Source: an uncultured Microbacteriaceae bacterium
GTDB lineage: Bacteria > Actinomycetota > Actinomycetes > Actinomycetales > Microbacteriaceae
Direction of reading: 5' to 3'
Length of the DNA: 64,000 nucleotides
Assembly (NCBI GenBank): GCA_903859205.1
Contig: CAIOLM010000042.1
Span: 1 to 64,000, forward strand
Below are positions 45,270-53,477 of this stretch, in pieces. A program made the translations under genes and the position numbers. Each line of letters begins with the position of its first letter. The stretch's first letter is position 1. Below the pieces are notes generated by a model. The model saw nothing but the letters and a program-made list of their open reading frames with translations. It was not told the origin of the DNA and did no database searches.

Positions 45270-45851
45270 ATGAGTCAGCAGAATGTTCAGGGCTTCGTCT
45301 TTTATGGCGACTCTGCAGATCAGACCAAAACGGTCGTGAAGGCAATTCGCACCGGCCTCATCATCGGCGCCATCTTGACCGCCATCGTCGGCGGACTCAT
45401 CCTGGCGTGGCCCGGAATCACCCTGGCCATCGTGGCCGTGGTCTTCGGCATCTTCATCTTGGTTCGAGGCATTGTGCGCCTTGCAGCCGGAGTTTTTGGC
45501 CCCGGTCTGAGCGCCGGCGGACGCACGCTGAGCATCATTTTGGGCATCCTGCTCATCGCTGCGGCCATTTTCGTGCTCCGCAACCTAGAAGCCGGTTTGG
45601 CAGTTCTGGGTCTGCTCATCGGTCTCTCGTGGATCATTGACGGCATTGCGATGCTCGTCGAGTCAGCCAAGGGCCCAGCGCGCGGTTTCAGCACCGTTGC
45701 TGGCATCATCAGCGTCATCGCGGGTGTTGTGGTCTTGTTCATCCCGGTGAGCGGTGTTGCCGTTCTCACGTGGCTTGCTGGCGTCGTTTTCCTCGTTCTG
45801 GCAGTTCTGCAGATCGTCGGAGCGATTGTGGTGGGCCGCAAGCGCGCCTAG
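45270..45851 (+). CDS. HdeD/DUF308 family membrane protein
   Basis: A 193-residue protein with six membrane helices arranged as three DUF308 hairpins from about residue 28 to 190. Segments include GIFILVRGIVRLAAGVF and GLSWIIDGIAMLVESAKGP, typical of HdeD-like proteins. The E. coli member is linked to acid stress; the role in actinobacteria is unknown. ATG 45270 has GAAAGG 9-14 nt upstream; the open frame back to 45207 overlaps the promoter. The unit ends at the terminator at 45871. Confidence 0.85.
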   Translation: MSQQNVQGFVFYGDSADQTKTVVKAIRTGLIIGAILTAIVGGLILAWPGITLAIVAVVFGIFILVRGIVRLAAGVFGPGLSAGGRTLSIILGILLIAAAIFVLRNLEAGLAVLGLLIGLSWIIDGIAMLVESAKGPARGFSTVAGIISVIAGVVVLFIPVSGVAVLTWLAGVVFLVLAVLQIVGAIVVGRKRA

Positions 45852-45870
45852 CAAAACACACATTCGAAGG

Positions 45871-45898
45871 GGATCCGGCCAAGCGGTCGGGTCCTTTT
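45871..45898 (+). terminator. Intrinsic terminator after the HdeD-like gene
   Basis: GGATCCGGCC (45871-45880) pairs with GGTCGGGTCC (45885-45894) as a 10-bp stem with two G-U pairs and an AAGC loop, followed by TTTT. It separates the gene from the convergent Nudix gene, whose stop is at 45902. Confidence 0.8.
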
Positions 45899-45901
45899 CG
45901 T

Positions 45902-46360
45902 TTAAGGATTCGACAGAGCTTGTTCAACGATGTCGACAAGGTTGAGCGGTCCTACGGGTTCCGTCGTTGACCGCAGCTCCTCGAGCGTCCACCAACGCAC
46001 GTCGTGAATTTCTCGGTGCTCATAATCAAGCCAGTTGTCGCGAACTATTTCGAATGACTCGGTGCGAACGCAAAAGAACTCTGCGTAGGTGGTCTGCACG
46101 TGTCCGTCGGCGAAGGTGGTTTGCCCGCTGATGGTGTGCACCGGCTCCCCCACCGATTCCACAACAAGGCCGGTTTCTTCGAACAATTCTCGAATGGCTC
46201 CCTCGTGGTGGGCTTCGCCCTCGTCGACTCCCCCGCCGGGAGTAATCCAGCGCGTTACTGGGGTGGCCAAGCTGGGTGACTCGGTGAGCATCAAGAGGAT
46301 GCGGTCGCGGTCATCTACCAAGATGATGCGCGAGACGCGGCGGTGTGCCGGTCGTGCCAC
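45902..46360 (-). CDS. Nudix hydrolase
   Basis: A 152-residue cytosolic pyrophosphohydrolase. The Nudix box is complete: G43-x5-E49-x7-R57-E58-L-F-E61-E62-T-G64-L, the metal-binding catalytic helix. The preceding RWITPGGGVD is standard. Substrate (nucleoside diphosphate derivative) cannot be read from the sequence. GTG 46360 lies 2 nt after the SDR gene stop, so the two form an operon. Confidence 0.9.
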   Translation of the reverse strand: MARPAHRRVSRIILVDDRDRILLMLTESPSLATPVTRWITPGGGVDEGEAHHEGAIRELFEETGLVVESVGEPVHTISGQTTFADGHVQTTYAEFFCVRTESFEIVRDNWLDYEHREIHDVRWWTLEELRSTTEPVGPLNLVDIVEQALSNP

Positions 46361-46362
46361 CG

Positions 46363-47127
46363 TTACTCGGCGACGAAGTCGCTGGTGTCGCCGACCAAGC
46401 GCGTGTTGTTGGCGGGTACCGGGTCGACCGCAGCTGCGGCCACCTCTGCAGCGAACTCCGCCACGTTGTAGAGCTTTCCGGCTCCTTCGCGACGGGACTC
46501 AATGGCGCCTGGGTTGGCGCGCTCGAGCAGAGTTGCGGTAATCGTGCCCTCAATCATGTCGCCCGAGACAACTGTGAAACCGATGTTGCGCTCGGCGAGA
46601 GTGGGAATGAGCTCGCGGAGGGCATCTTCGCCGGCACGCTTCGAAAGAGCAACGGGAACGTACTCGGGCATCGTCGGCGTTGTGCGAATGAAGTGCGCCT
46701 GGTGGCTCGTGACGAACACGACTCGGGCGCCGTCGTTGAGAAATGGCAGGGCGGTCGTCAGTAGGTTCACCTGCGAATCGCGGTTAAGGCGCATCGCGTA
46801 GTCCTCGCCCATGCCGGCTTCCATTCCACCGGACGCGTTCATCACCAAGATATCGAGGGCGCCAAAGGCTGCCGCAGCCGACTCAAACATTGCCTTGACT
46901 GAGGCCGGATCGGTCAGGTCTGCTCCAACAGCGATGGCCTCTCCCCCGCTGGCGACGATGTGCTCGACAATCTTGATTGCGCGAGCCTCTTTGTTGCGGA
47001 AGTTCACGACCACTTTCGCGCCGGCCTCGGCAAAATAGTTCAACGTGTCAGCGCCAATCCCTCGGGACGACCCGGTGACGAGTGCGGCTTTGCCGGCGAG
47101 GCTTCCAGGGGCGAGGGGGTTGGTCAC
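46363..47127 (-). CDS. SDR-family protein with an atypical active site
   Basis: A 254-residue Rossmann-fold short-chain dehydrogenase/reductase. The cofactor motif TGSSRGIG (18-25), DLTDPAS and VMNASGG (96-101) are normal. The catalytic Ser is likely S141 (VTSHQAH). The usual YxxxK is not there: the lysine is K163 in VALSK, but position K-4 is Val 159; the nearest tyrosine is Y156 in MPEY. Either a shifted Tyr is used or redox activity is lost. GTG 47127 follows GGAGAAAC. Operon with the Nudix hydrolase. Confidence 0.85.
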   Translation of the reverse strand: MTNPLAPGSLAGKAALVTGSSRGIGADTLNYFAEAGAKVVVNFRNKEARAIKIVEHIVASGGEAIAVGADLTDPASVKAMFESAAAAFGALDILVMNASGGMEAGMGEDYAMRLNRDSQVNLLTTALPFLNDGARVVFVTSHQAHFIRTTPTMPEYVPVALSKRAGEDALRELIPTLAERNIGFTVVSGDMIEGTITATLLERANPGAIESRREGAGKLYNVAEFAAEVAAAAVDPVPANNTRLVGDTSDFVAE

Positions 47128-47223
47128 GTGTTTCTCCGCAGGTGTTGTGGCTTGAGGCCGAAGACTAAGTACGGTTCAGACTACCAATGCCCCTGCCCAG
47201 GCGTCGGGTTGCTCCGTGAGTGT

Positions 47224-47229
47224 TATCGT
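47224..47229 (+). promoter_or_regulatory. -10 element TATCGT before the glycerophosphodiesterase
   Basis: TATCGT ends 7 nt before GTG 47237. If used, the gene starts leaderless at 47237 rather than at the upstream GTG 47216. Confidence 0.4.
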
Positions 47230-47236
47230 CGGGATT

Positions 47237-48001
47237 GTGAAGCATGTGAAGTCCTATTTCGACACCGCTCTTCCCCATGTGCTGGCGCATCGCGGACTCC
47301 ACACTGAGGTACCAGAGAACACCCTTGAGGCGTTTCGGCTTGCGCTTGCCGCGGGGGCCACACACATCGAAACGGATGCACACGCTTCTGCTGATGGTGT
47401 CGCTGTTCTCGTGCACGATCCGACCATCGTGGTTGGCGGTAGAACGATCGTGGTCGCGGACTTGACGGCGGCCGAACTTGCCGCTCTTGATCTGGGGGCA
47501 GGTGAGGGCATTCCGAGCCTGGAATCGGTGCTGGTTGCCTTGCCGGAAGCCCGTTTCAACATCGATGTCAAAATCACGGAAGCGGTCGGTCCGGTAGCTC
47601 ATGCGATAGAGATCGCAAACGCCTCCCAACGAGTGCTCATCGCATCGTTCAAAGCCGCACGCCGAACGGGAACGTTGCGACGACTGACCGGCGTTGCGAC
47701 AAGTTCCTCGGCCACCACCTCACTCCTTGCCGTCCTGCTCGCCACTGTCGGTCTCACGCGCCTCGGTGCGCGCGCGTTGGCACGAGTCGATGCGGTGCAG
47801 CTACCGACCACCATGTTCAAAATTCCAGTGTTTACCCCACGGTTTATTCGCATGTGTCATCGTGCCGGTGTTGTTGTGCACGCGTGGACGATAAACGAGC
47901 CTGATCAGATGCGCAAACTCCTTGAGCGAGGCCTCGACGGCATCGTGACAGACCGGGCTGACCTGGCTTCAGACGTGGTTGCGCAGCTGAAGGTTGCCTG
48001 A
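47237..48001 (+). CDS. Glycerophosphodiester phosphodiesterase family protein
   Basis: A 254-residue GDPD-family TIM-barrel that should hydrolyse glycerophosphodiesters to glycerol 3-phosphate and an alcohol. Motifs: AHRGLHTEVPENTLEAF (catalytic His and Arg), HIETDAHASADGVAVLVHDPT (Glu, Asp, second His), and later FNIDVK and VHAWTINEPDQMRKLLERGLDGIVTD as landmarks. No signal peptide, so it is cytosolic. An in-frame GTG at 47216 gives 7 extra residues. Together with glpK it may feed glycerol 3-phosphate metabolism. Confidence 0.9.
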   Translation: MKHVKSYFDTALPHVLAHRGLHTEVPENTLEAFRLALAAGATHIETDAHASADGVAVLVHDPTIVVGGRTIVVADLTAAELAALDLGAGEGIPSLESVLVALPEARFNIDVKITEAVGPVAHAIEIANASQRVLIASFKAARRTGTLRRLTGVATSSSATTSLLAVLLATVGLTRLGARALARVDAVQLPTTMFKIPVFTPRFIRMCHRAGVVVHAWTINEPDQMRKLLERGLDGIVTDRADLASDVVAQLKVA

Positions 48002-48075
48002 GAAAACCCTCCACAAGGGAAGCGCGGGCTGGATGCGTGCGTTCTGGTCTGTAATAGTCAGCCCAGGAGGTCACA

Positions 48076-48474
48076 GTGTCACGAGAACCTATCCGCGGTA
48101 CCAGTCTCGGATCGCGCAGCCTTACCAGCGACGTTGGAATCGAGCTTGAAGACCGAGTTGTCACGAGCTTTGCATGCTCTCACTGTGGAAGCGGCTTTAC
48201 GGTTCCGTTCGCAGCCGGAGCCGAGCTTCCTGATTCGTGGATTTGTTCCAGTTGCGGGGCGGAGGCCACCCGTGCGGGGGTCAAGGTCAAAGCTGGCTCT
48301 GAGGAACTAGAAAAGACCGGTAAGACGCCTTACGAGATGCTCTTGGAACGACGCTCCGTAGACGAGCTCGAGTTGATTCTTCAGGAGCGCCTTAGTTACC
48401 TTCGCGCTCGCCGCGGCCTCGACCAAGACGCCGGGAAGCAAAAGAACACAGCGCAAAGCCGACTAAGCCGATAG
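48076..48474 (+). CDS. rbpA: RNA polymerase-binding protein RbpA
   Basis: A 132-residue actinobacterial transcription factor that binds RNA polymerase and the principal sigma factor and stabilises open complexes. N-terminal tail (GTSLGSRSLTSDVG), a core with four cysteines (C34, C37, C57, C60), a basic linker, and the sigma-interaction domain ending ELILQERLSYLRARRG. The last 17 residues are an extension beyond the usual end and lie antisense to lnt. AGGAGGTCAC precedes GTG 48076. Confidence 0.94.
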   Translation: MSREPIRGTSLGSRSLTSDVGIELEDRVVTSFACSHCGSGFTVPFAAGAELPDSWICSSCGAEATRAGVKVKAGSEELEKTGKTPYEMLLERRSVDELELILQERLSYLRARRGLDQDAGKQKNTAQSRLSR

Positions 48475-49939
48475 CGCCGAGCAGCCACTCAATCCCCCGG
48501 CCAATCACCATCGCGGGCGTCGTTGAACTGCTCAGATTCAGGGTGTTGGTCATAGCTCCGCGCGTGTGTTCGGGCAACGAGTCGATGGTTTGACCGTCGG
48601 GGCCGATGATTGACGAAATGCCGACGGTTGAAATGTTCACCAGGGTGCGACCGGTTTCTATCGCGCGCAGGCGAGCAATAGCGAGCTGTTGGGCGCTCTC
48701 TTCTGAGTACCCAAAGTCGGCATTGTTCGTTTGGGCAACGATGATGTTGGCGCCACTGCTGAGCATGTCGAATATCTGCTGGTCGTCGACGATGTCGAAG
48801 CAGATGGACAGGCCGATGTTTGTTCCCGCTACCTGAACCACGTTCGATCGAGTTCCAAAGCTGTAGTCATGTGTGACCATATCGACAAGATCGGGTGCGA
48901 GTGCATGAAAGAAGTCACGGTTTGGCATGTATTCGGCAAACGGAACCGGGTGGATTTTGTCGTATTGGGCCGTGACACCTTGGCCCGACATCCATACCAG
49001 TGACGAATTGAAATAGACGCCGTCGCGGGGCTCGGTAATTGTGCCGACGATGAATGGGGCGTTGTATTTAGCCGAAAGGTAGTCGAGTACCTGCGCCGAC
49101 TCCTTAAATCGCGTCGGATCAACGTCTGATGCGTTCTCTGGCCAGATCACGACATCGACCGGGGATTTGACATACGTCAACGTGGTCTCGGCGTGGTCAA
49201 TGACATTCTGCCCAGGCTCAACCACGTCAAAGAGCGCTGACTTGGTGTTGCCTTGGACGGCGGCAAGGCGGATCGTTCCGCTCGTGGCGACCGGAAAGCG
49301 GGGGAACGCAACTGCGCAGACGAGCACAAGGATGGTGATTGCGCCGACGCGCAGAAAGCGCCTGACGCGAATTGCTTCAAAGACGAAAGCTGCGCTCCAC
49401 GCGATAAGAAAACTCAGCCCGGCGGTTCCGCACCAAGCTACGAGGGGACCAAATCCACTTTCCGACTGCGATTGGGCGAGCCTGCCCCAAGCAAAGCCGC
49501 CGTATGGCCAGACCGCGGCAATGCCCTCTCGCGCCACCCAGAGACCGGCAAGGACGAGCGGAATAAAGATCAGACGCTTACGGGTCGTACTCCAGACGGT
49601 TGGACCGTGGCGAAGCACGACGGCGGCAACGGCGCCAAAGATGACGAAGTAGACCGTTTGAACTCCGGCGAGCCCCAGCCAAGGCACTGGTCCGAGGTAG
49701 AGGGTAAGCCAATGGATGAGCGGACCCCAGAACATTGCTCCTGAGACCAGACCAATGAGCAGGCCCGATGCCCATGTTCGACCGTTGAGTGACCACAGAA
49801 TAATGAACACGCCCGCGAACGCCAGCGGCCACAGTGACAACGTTGGGAACGCGGCCCCGAGCACGATTCCGCCCACGGCGGCCGCAATCACGGACGCCCA
49901 GAGGGGTAGCGCGACGAGTCGAGCGGGAAGGCGCTTCAC
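48392..49939 (-). CDS. lnt: Apolipoprotein N-acyltransferase
   Basis: A 515-residue membrane enzyme that adds the third acyl chain to lipoproteins. Six or more N-terminal helices (1-215) are followed by an extracytoplasmic nitrilase-like domain with the catalytic triad Glu 268 (WPENAS), Lys 328 (YDKIHP) and Cys 380 (SICFDI), and a final helix near 490. All three residues are intact. Its last 27 codons lie antisense to rbpA. The start shares one base with the stop of the helicase gene, so lnt follows the helicase in one operon. Confidence 0.94.
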   Translation of the reverse strand: MKRLPARLVALPLWASVIAAAVGGIVLGAAFPTLSLWPLAFAGVFIILWSLNGRTWASGLLIGLVSGAMFWGPLIHWLTLYLGPVPWLGLAGVQTVYFVIFGAVAAVVLRHGPTVWSTTRKRLIFIPLVLAGLWVAREGIAAVWPYGGFAWGRLAQSQSESGFGPLVAWCGTAGLSFLIAWSAAFVFEAIRVRRFLRVGAITILVLVCAVAFPRFPVATSGTIRLAAVQGNTKSALFDVVEPGQNVIDHAETTLTYVKSPVDVVIWPENASDVDPTRFKESAQVLDYLSAKYNAPFIVGTITEPRDGVYFNSSLVWMSGQGVTAQYDKIHPVPFAEYMPNRDFFHALAPDLVDMVTHDYSFGTRSNVVQVAGTNIGLSICFDIVDDQQIFDMLSSGANIIVAQTNNADFGYSEESAQQLAIARLRAIETGRTLVNISTVGISSIIGPDGQTIDSLPEHTRGAMTNTLNLSSSTTPAMVIGRGIEWLLGAIGLVGFALCSFASRRLGRGRGEREGN

Positions 49940-52371
49940 TAGAGCACTCCCGAATAGGCGACAACTCCCCGGCGAATGCCGTCGAGAGCCTTGCGGGCGT
50001 TGTCTGCAATCTCTGGTTCGGCTACCACCGAGAGCTGGTCAAGAAGATCAATCGTCTGTTTAGTCCAGCGTACGAAGTCCCCAGCGGGCATGTCGGCGTC
50101 AAAAAGCACGTCGTCGAGACGCGTTCCCTGAGCCCACTTGTACATCGCCAGAGATAATCCCGCGGCGAGCTGAGATGTGCCTGAAAGCTTGTTGTCATGT
50201 TCGAGGTCATCGAGCTTGGCCCAGAGTTCGTTGGTGGCCGAGAATGCCTCGCGGAACTTGCCTCGAGGCAACATGCGCTCGCTGACGGTTCCCTCTTCAC
50301 GGCGCGGTTCGAAGACAATCGCACAAGCCATGGCTGCCAACGATGGCGCATCCAAGCCGATCCACAGTCCCTTACGCAGGGATTCCGAGACGAGCAGGTC
50401 GCGCTCGCCGTAAATGCGACTCAGCGTCGCTCCAGATGTGGTCGGCGCGAGCGCTCCCCCGGAACTCTTGGTCAAGTAGCCAAGTTCAGTGAGCACGTCG
50501 CACACGCGGTCGAAGACGCGAGCCACTGCTCCTGTGCGGGTGTTGATTTGCTGCACGAGCTTGTCTGTGTCGCGCTTGAGGCGCCACCAGCGCTCAGCCC
50601 AACGGGCGTGATCTTCTCGTTCCGGGCAGCTGTGGCAGGCGTGTGACTTCAGGTTCTTGCGCAGCCGCGCGAGTTCGGCCGCCCGCTTGTCACGCTGCGC
50701 TCGCGGAAGGGCGTTGAGATTCTTGCTGTCGCGCTCAACGTCGGTCAGCTTGCGCCGAATGGTCGAGTACTCCTCGAAATCTCCGAGATGACACGACATG
50801 GGCTTGACGAAACCGGAAAGGCTTTCCTCTTGTTGCTTTACTTTGCGAGCCAGGTCGACGACCGCCCGATCGGCCTGAAACTGAGCAAAAGACGATTCGA
50901 GGATTTCACGCGTGCGCTCTCGCCCGAATCGAGTGACCAGGTTGATTGCCATGTTGTACGTGGGCTTGAAGCTCGAGTTCAGGGGGTAGGTGCGGCGGCT
51001 CGCTAGATTGCTCACGGTCTGCGGGTCAAGGATGTTTGACCACTGGATGAGCGAGTGACCTTCGACGTCGATACCCCGTCGCCCGGCACGACCTGTGAGC
51101 TGCGTGTACTCCCCCGGACTCAGCGGCACGCGACCTTCACCGTTGAACTTGTCTAGGCGTTCGAGTACGACGGTGCGAGCGGGCATATTCACGCCGAGTG
51201 CGAGCGTCTCCGTTGCGAAAACTGCGCGAAGCAGACGCTTCTGGAACAACTCTTCGACGACCTCTTTGAACGCAGGGAGGAGCCCCGCGTGGTGAGCGGC
51301 GATTCCTCGTTCAAGGCCGTCGACCCACTCCCAATACCCGAGAACTCCCAGATCTTCGTCCAGTAGCGTGCGGCAGCGTTCATCCACGATTTCGCGGATT
51401 TCCTCACGCTCTTCTGTGGTCGTCAGGCGCAGACCCGAACGGACGACCTGACTAACGGCTTGGTCGCATCCGGCGCGACTAAAAATGAAGAAAATTGCGG
51501 GGAGAAGGTTCTTTTGACCGAGCATGTCGATGACGTCGGGTCGGTCCATCTTGGCTTCGTGGGCGCGTGGGCCGCGGTTGTCGAACGAGTGGCCGGCCCG
51601 TCCTCGATTTCGCACATGCGGCGCGCGAGCCGCGGCGTTGGCAAGCTGAACGAGTTCGGGATTGACTCGACCGGTCGCAGCCTTGCCGCTGCCGTCGAAG
51701 AGATCAATCATCTTGTGGCCCACGAGAACGTGCTGGTCGAGCGGAACCGGGCGGTCCTCAGAGACGATGACGTCAGTGTCTCCACGAACTGCCTGCAGCC
51801 AGTCGCCGAACTCTTCGGCATTAGACACTGTTGCCGAAAGCGACACCATGCGCACACGACGCGGCAGGTGGATGATGACTTCTTCCCAGACGGCGCCGCG
51901 GAAGCGATCGGCCAGGTAGTGCACCTCATCCATGACGACGAACTCGAGTGAGTCAATCAGGTCTGACTCGGCATAGAGCATGTTGCGAAGCACTTCGGTC
52001 GTCATGACGACAATTCGTGCGCCCGAGTTGATGTTTGTGTCGCCGGTGAGTAGGCCGACGTTCGATTCGCCCCACTCGTCGCAGAGTTCGTTGAACTTTT
52101 GGTTGCTGAGTGCCTTGATGGGCGTCGTATAGAAGATCTTTCCGGCCGACGACAACATCGTGAGATAAACGGCAAACTCCGCTACGACAGTCTTTCCAGC
52201 GCCCGTGGGTGCGGCTACGAGAACGCTGCGTCCCTGCTCGAGCGATTCGCAGGAAGCTATCTGAAACGGGTCTAGGTCGAACGCGCGGTCGGTGCGAAAG
52301 GTCGTGAGTTGCGGATGCTTCGAGCTCGAGCGTGAGGCCGCGTAGCGCTCTGCGGCCGAGAGCTCACTCAC
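49939..52371 (-). CDS. helY: Ski2/Mtr4-like superfamily 2 RNA helicase (HelY type)
   Basis: An 810-residue helicase. Motifs: Q-motif region DLDPFQIAS, Walker A APTGAGKTVVAEF (about 55-67), TPIKALSNQKF (Ia), motif II DEVHYLADR, SATVSN (III), and motif VI QLTGRAGRRGIDVEGHS. A long helical C-terminal part containing CHSCPEREDH and a DSHCT-like end follows. Probably acts in RNA turnover. The GTG start overlaps the tatC stop by 4 nt. Position next to tatCA and pafBC matches mycobacterial helY. Confidence 0.92.
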   Translation of the reverse strand: MSELSAAERYAASRSSSKHPQLTTFRTDRAFDLDPFQIASCESLEQGRSVLVAAPTGAGKTVVAEFAVYLTMLSSAGKIFYTTPIKALSNQKFNELCDEWGESNVGLLTGDTNINSGARIVVMTTEVLRNMLYAESDLIDSLEFVVMDEVHYLADRFRGAVWEEVIIHLPRRVRMVSLSATVSNAEEFGDWLQAVRGDTDVIVSEDRPVPLDQHVLVGHKMIDLFDGSGKAATGRVNPELVQLANAAARAPHVRNRGRAGHSFDNRGPRAHEAKMDRPDVIDMLGQKNLLPAIFFIFSRAGCDQAVSQVVRSGLRLTTTEEREEIREIVDERCRTLLDEDLGVLGYWEWVDGLERGIAAHHAGLLPAFKEVVEELFQKRLLRAVFATETLALGVNMPARTVVLERLDKFNGEGRVPLSPGEYTQLTGRAGRRGIDVEGHSLIQWSNILDPQTVSNLASRRTYPLNSSFKPTYNMAINLVTRFGRERTREILESSFAQFQADRAVVDLARKVKQQEESLSGFVKPMSCHLGDFEEYSTIRRKLTDVERDSKNLNALPRAQRDKRAAELARLRKNLKSHACHSCPEREDHARWAERWWRLKRDTDKLVQQINTRTGAVARVFDRVCDVLTELGYLTKSSGGALAPTTSGATLSRIYGERDLLVSESLRKGLWIGLDAPSLAAMACAIVFEPRREEGTVSERMLPRGKFREAFSATNELWAKLDDLEHDNKLSGTSQLAAGLSLAMYKWAQGTRLDDVLFDADMPAGDFVRWTKQTIDLLDQLSVVAEPEIADNARKALDGIRRGVVAYSGVL

Positions 52372-53198
52372 TTCTCGCTCAGCAACGTGGAGGTGGGCAC
52401 GGGGGCGTGAATCTCGGCATCCAATTCCCGTGCGGCGCGCCTGGCTGAGCGCTTGTCATGAATGACGGCGAGTCCGGCGGCAACAAAATACAGCAGGATC
52501 ATGGGTGCTGCGAGAAGAAGCATCGAGAGGACATCCGCTGCTGGTGTAGCAATTGCCGTAAAGAGAACGATGAGCAACATTGCCCAACGCCATGCCTTGA
52601 CGATGGCCTTGGCCGAAAGAACGCCGGCGAAGTTGAGCAGGACGATGAACACGGGCAGAACGAATGCAACGCCCACGACGATGGTCAATTTCAAGATGAA
52701 ATCGAAGTATGTCTTCGCGGTAATGATCGTCGAGTCGGGTGTCGGAGCAAAGCTGGTCATGAGTTCGACGATGTGCGGGAACACCCACCAGCCCGCAACG
52801 CAACCGGCCAAAAACAGAGGAATAGCCGAGAGAAAGAACCCGAGAACGTACTTGATTTCACGCTTAGACATCGCCGGCATGAAAAACGCGAAGATTTGGT
52901 AGAGCCAGAACGGGCTTGTCAGCACAAGAGCAATCGTGAACGCAATCTGCAACTTGAGATCAAAAGCGCTCGAGATGCCGTCATAGTTGAGCGTTGCTAC
53001 CCGGTGTTGGTTGGCGGCAACGACATAGATGGGCGCGCGCATGGCTGCAAGCACGGGGTCGGTGAGAAACCAGCCACCGAAAGTGCCAACAATGACCGCG
53101 ATGGCTACCAGATACAGCCGTTTGCGCAACTCAACGAGGTGCTGTGCCAGGGACATCTTGCGGCCCTTGCCCGAGGGCGAAGCTTTTCGGGCGGACAC
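52368..53198 (-). CDS. tatC: Sec-independent protein translocase TatC
   Basis: A 276-residue, six-helix receptor of the twin-arginine translocase, which exports folded proteins. Landmarks: HLVELRKRLY near 20-29 (signal-peptide binding region), FTIALVLTSPFWLYQIFAFFMPA and the conserved loop RWAMLLIVLFTAIATPAADVLSMLLLAAPMILLYF. A long basic N-terminus (SARKASPSGKGRK) is actinobacterial. GTG 53198 lies 3 nt after tatA. The Rieske protein QcrA is a likely substrate. Confidence 0.96.
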   Translation of the reverse strand: MSARKASPSGKGRKMSLAQHLVELRKRLYLVAIAVIVGTFGGWFLTDPVLAAMRAPIYVVAANQHRVATLNYDGISSAFDLKLQIAFTIALVLTSPFWLYQIFAFFMPAMSKREIKYVLGFFLSAIPLFLAGCVAGWWVFPHIVELMTSFAPTPDSTIITAKTYFDFILKLTIVVGVAFVLPVFIVLLNFAGVLSAKAIVKAWRWAMLLIVLFTAIATPAADVLSMLLLAAPMILLYFVAAGLAVIHDKRSARRAARELDAEIHAPVPTSTLLSEK

Positions 53199-53201
53199 GG
53201 G

Positions 53202-53429
53202 TTATGACGCGGAGTTGTCAGTGGTGTTCTTGTCAGAAGCGCTCTTGGCTGCGTCTGATTTCGCGTCGGCAGAACCGCCTTCGTCTTTCATCTGCTTCAT
53301 TTCGCTGCGGAAGATGCGCAATGACTGACCGAGGCTCTTAGCCAGACCGGGAAGCTTGGGTGCACCAAACAACAGCAAGACAACAGCAATGATGATGAGG
53401 AAGTGCCAGCCAGTGAGACCGTTCCACAT
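53202..53429 (-). CDS. tatA: Sec-independent protein translocase TatA
   Basis: A 75-residue protein with one N-terminal membrane helix (about 7-22), the hinge FGAPKLPGLAKSLGQSLRIF with the FG-x-x-x-x-P motif, an amphipathic helix and a charged, Ser/Asp-rich tail. TatA oligomers form the translocation path. Length and tail separate it from TatB. Operon: pafB-pafC-tatA-tatC-helY-lnt. Confidence 0.95.
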   Translation of the reverse strand: MWNGLTGWHFLIIIAVVLLLFGAPKLPGLAKSLGQSLRIFRSEMKQMKDEGGSADAKSDAAKSASDKNTTDNSAS

Positions 53430-53477
53430 TTTCAGTACCCCTATCCGTTTGTGCCCTGCGGCGTTGGTGTGTTCAGT

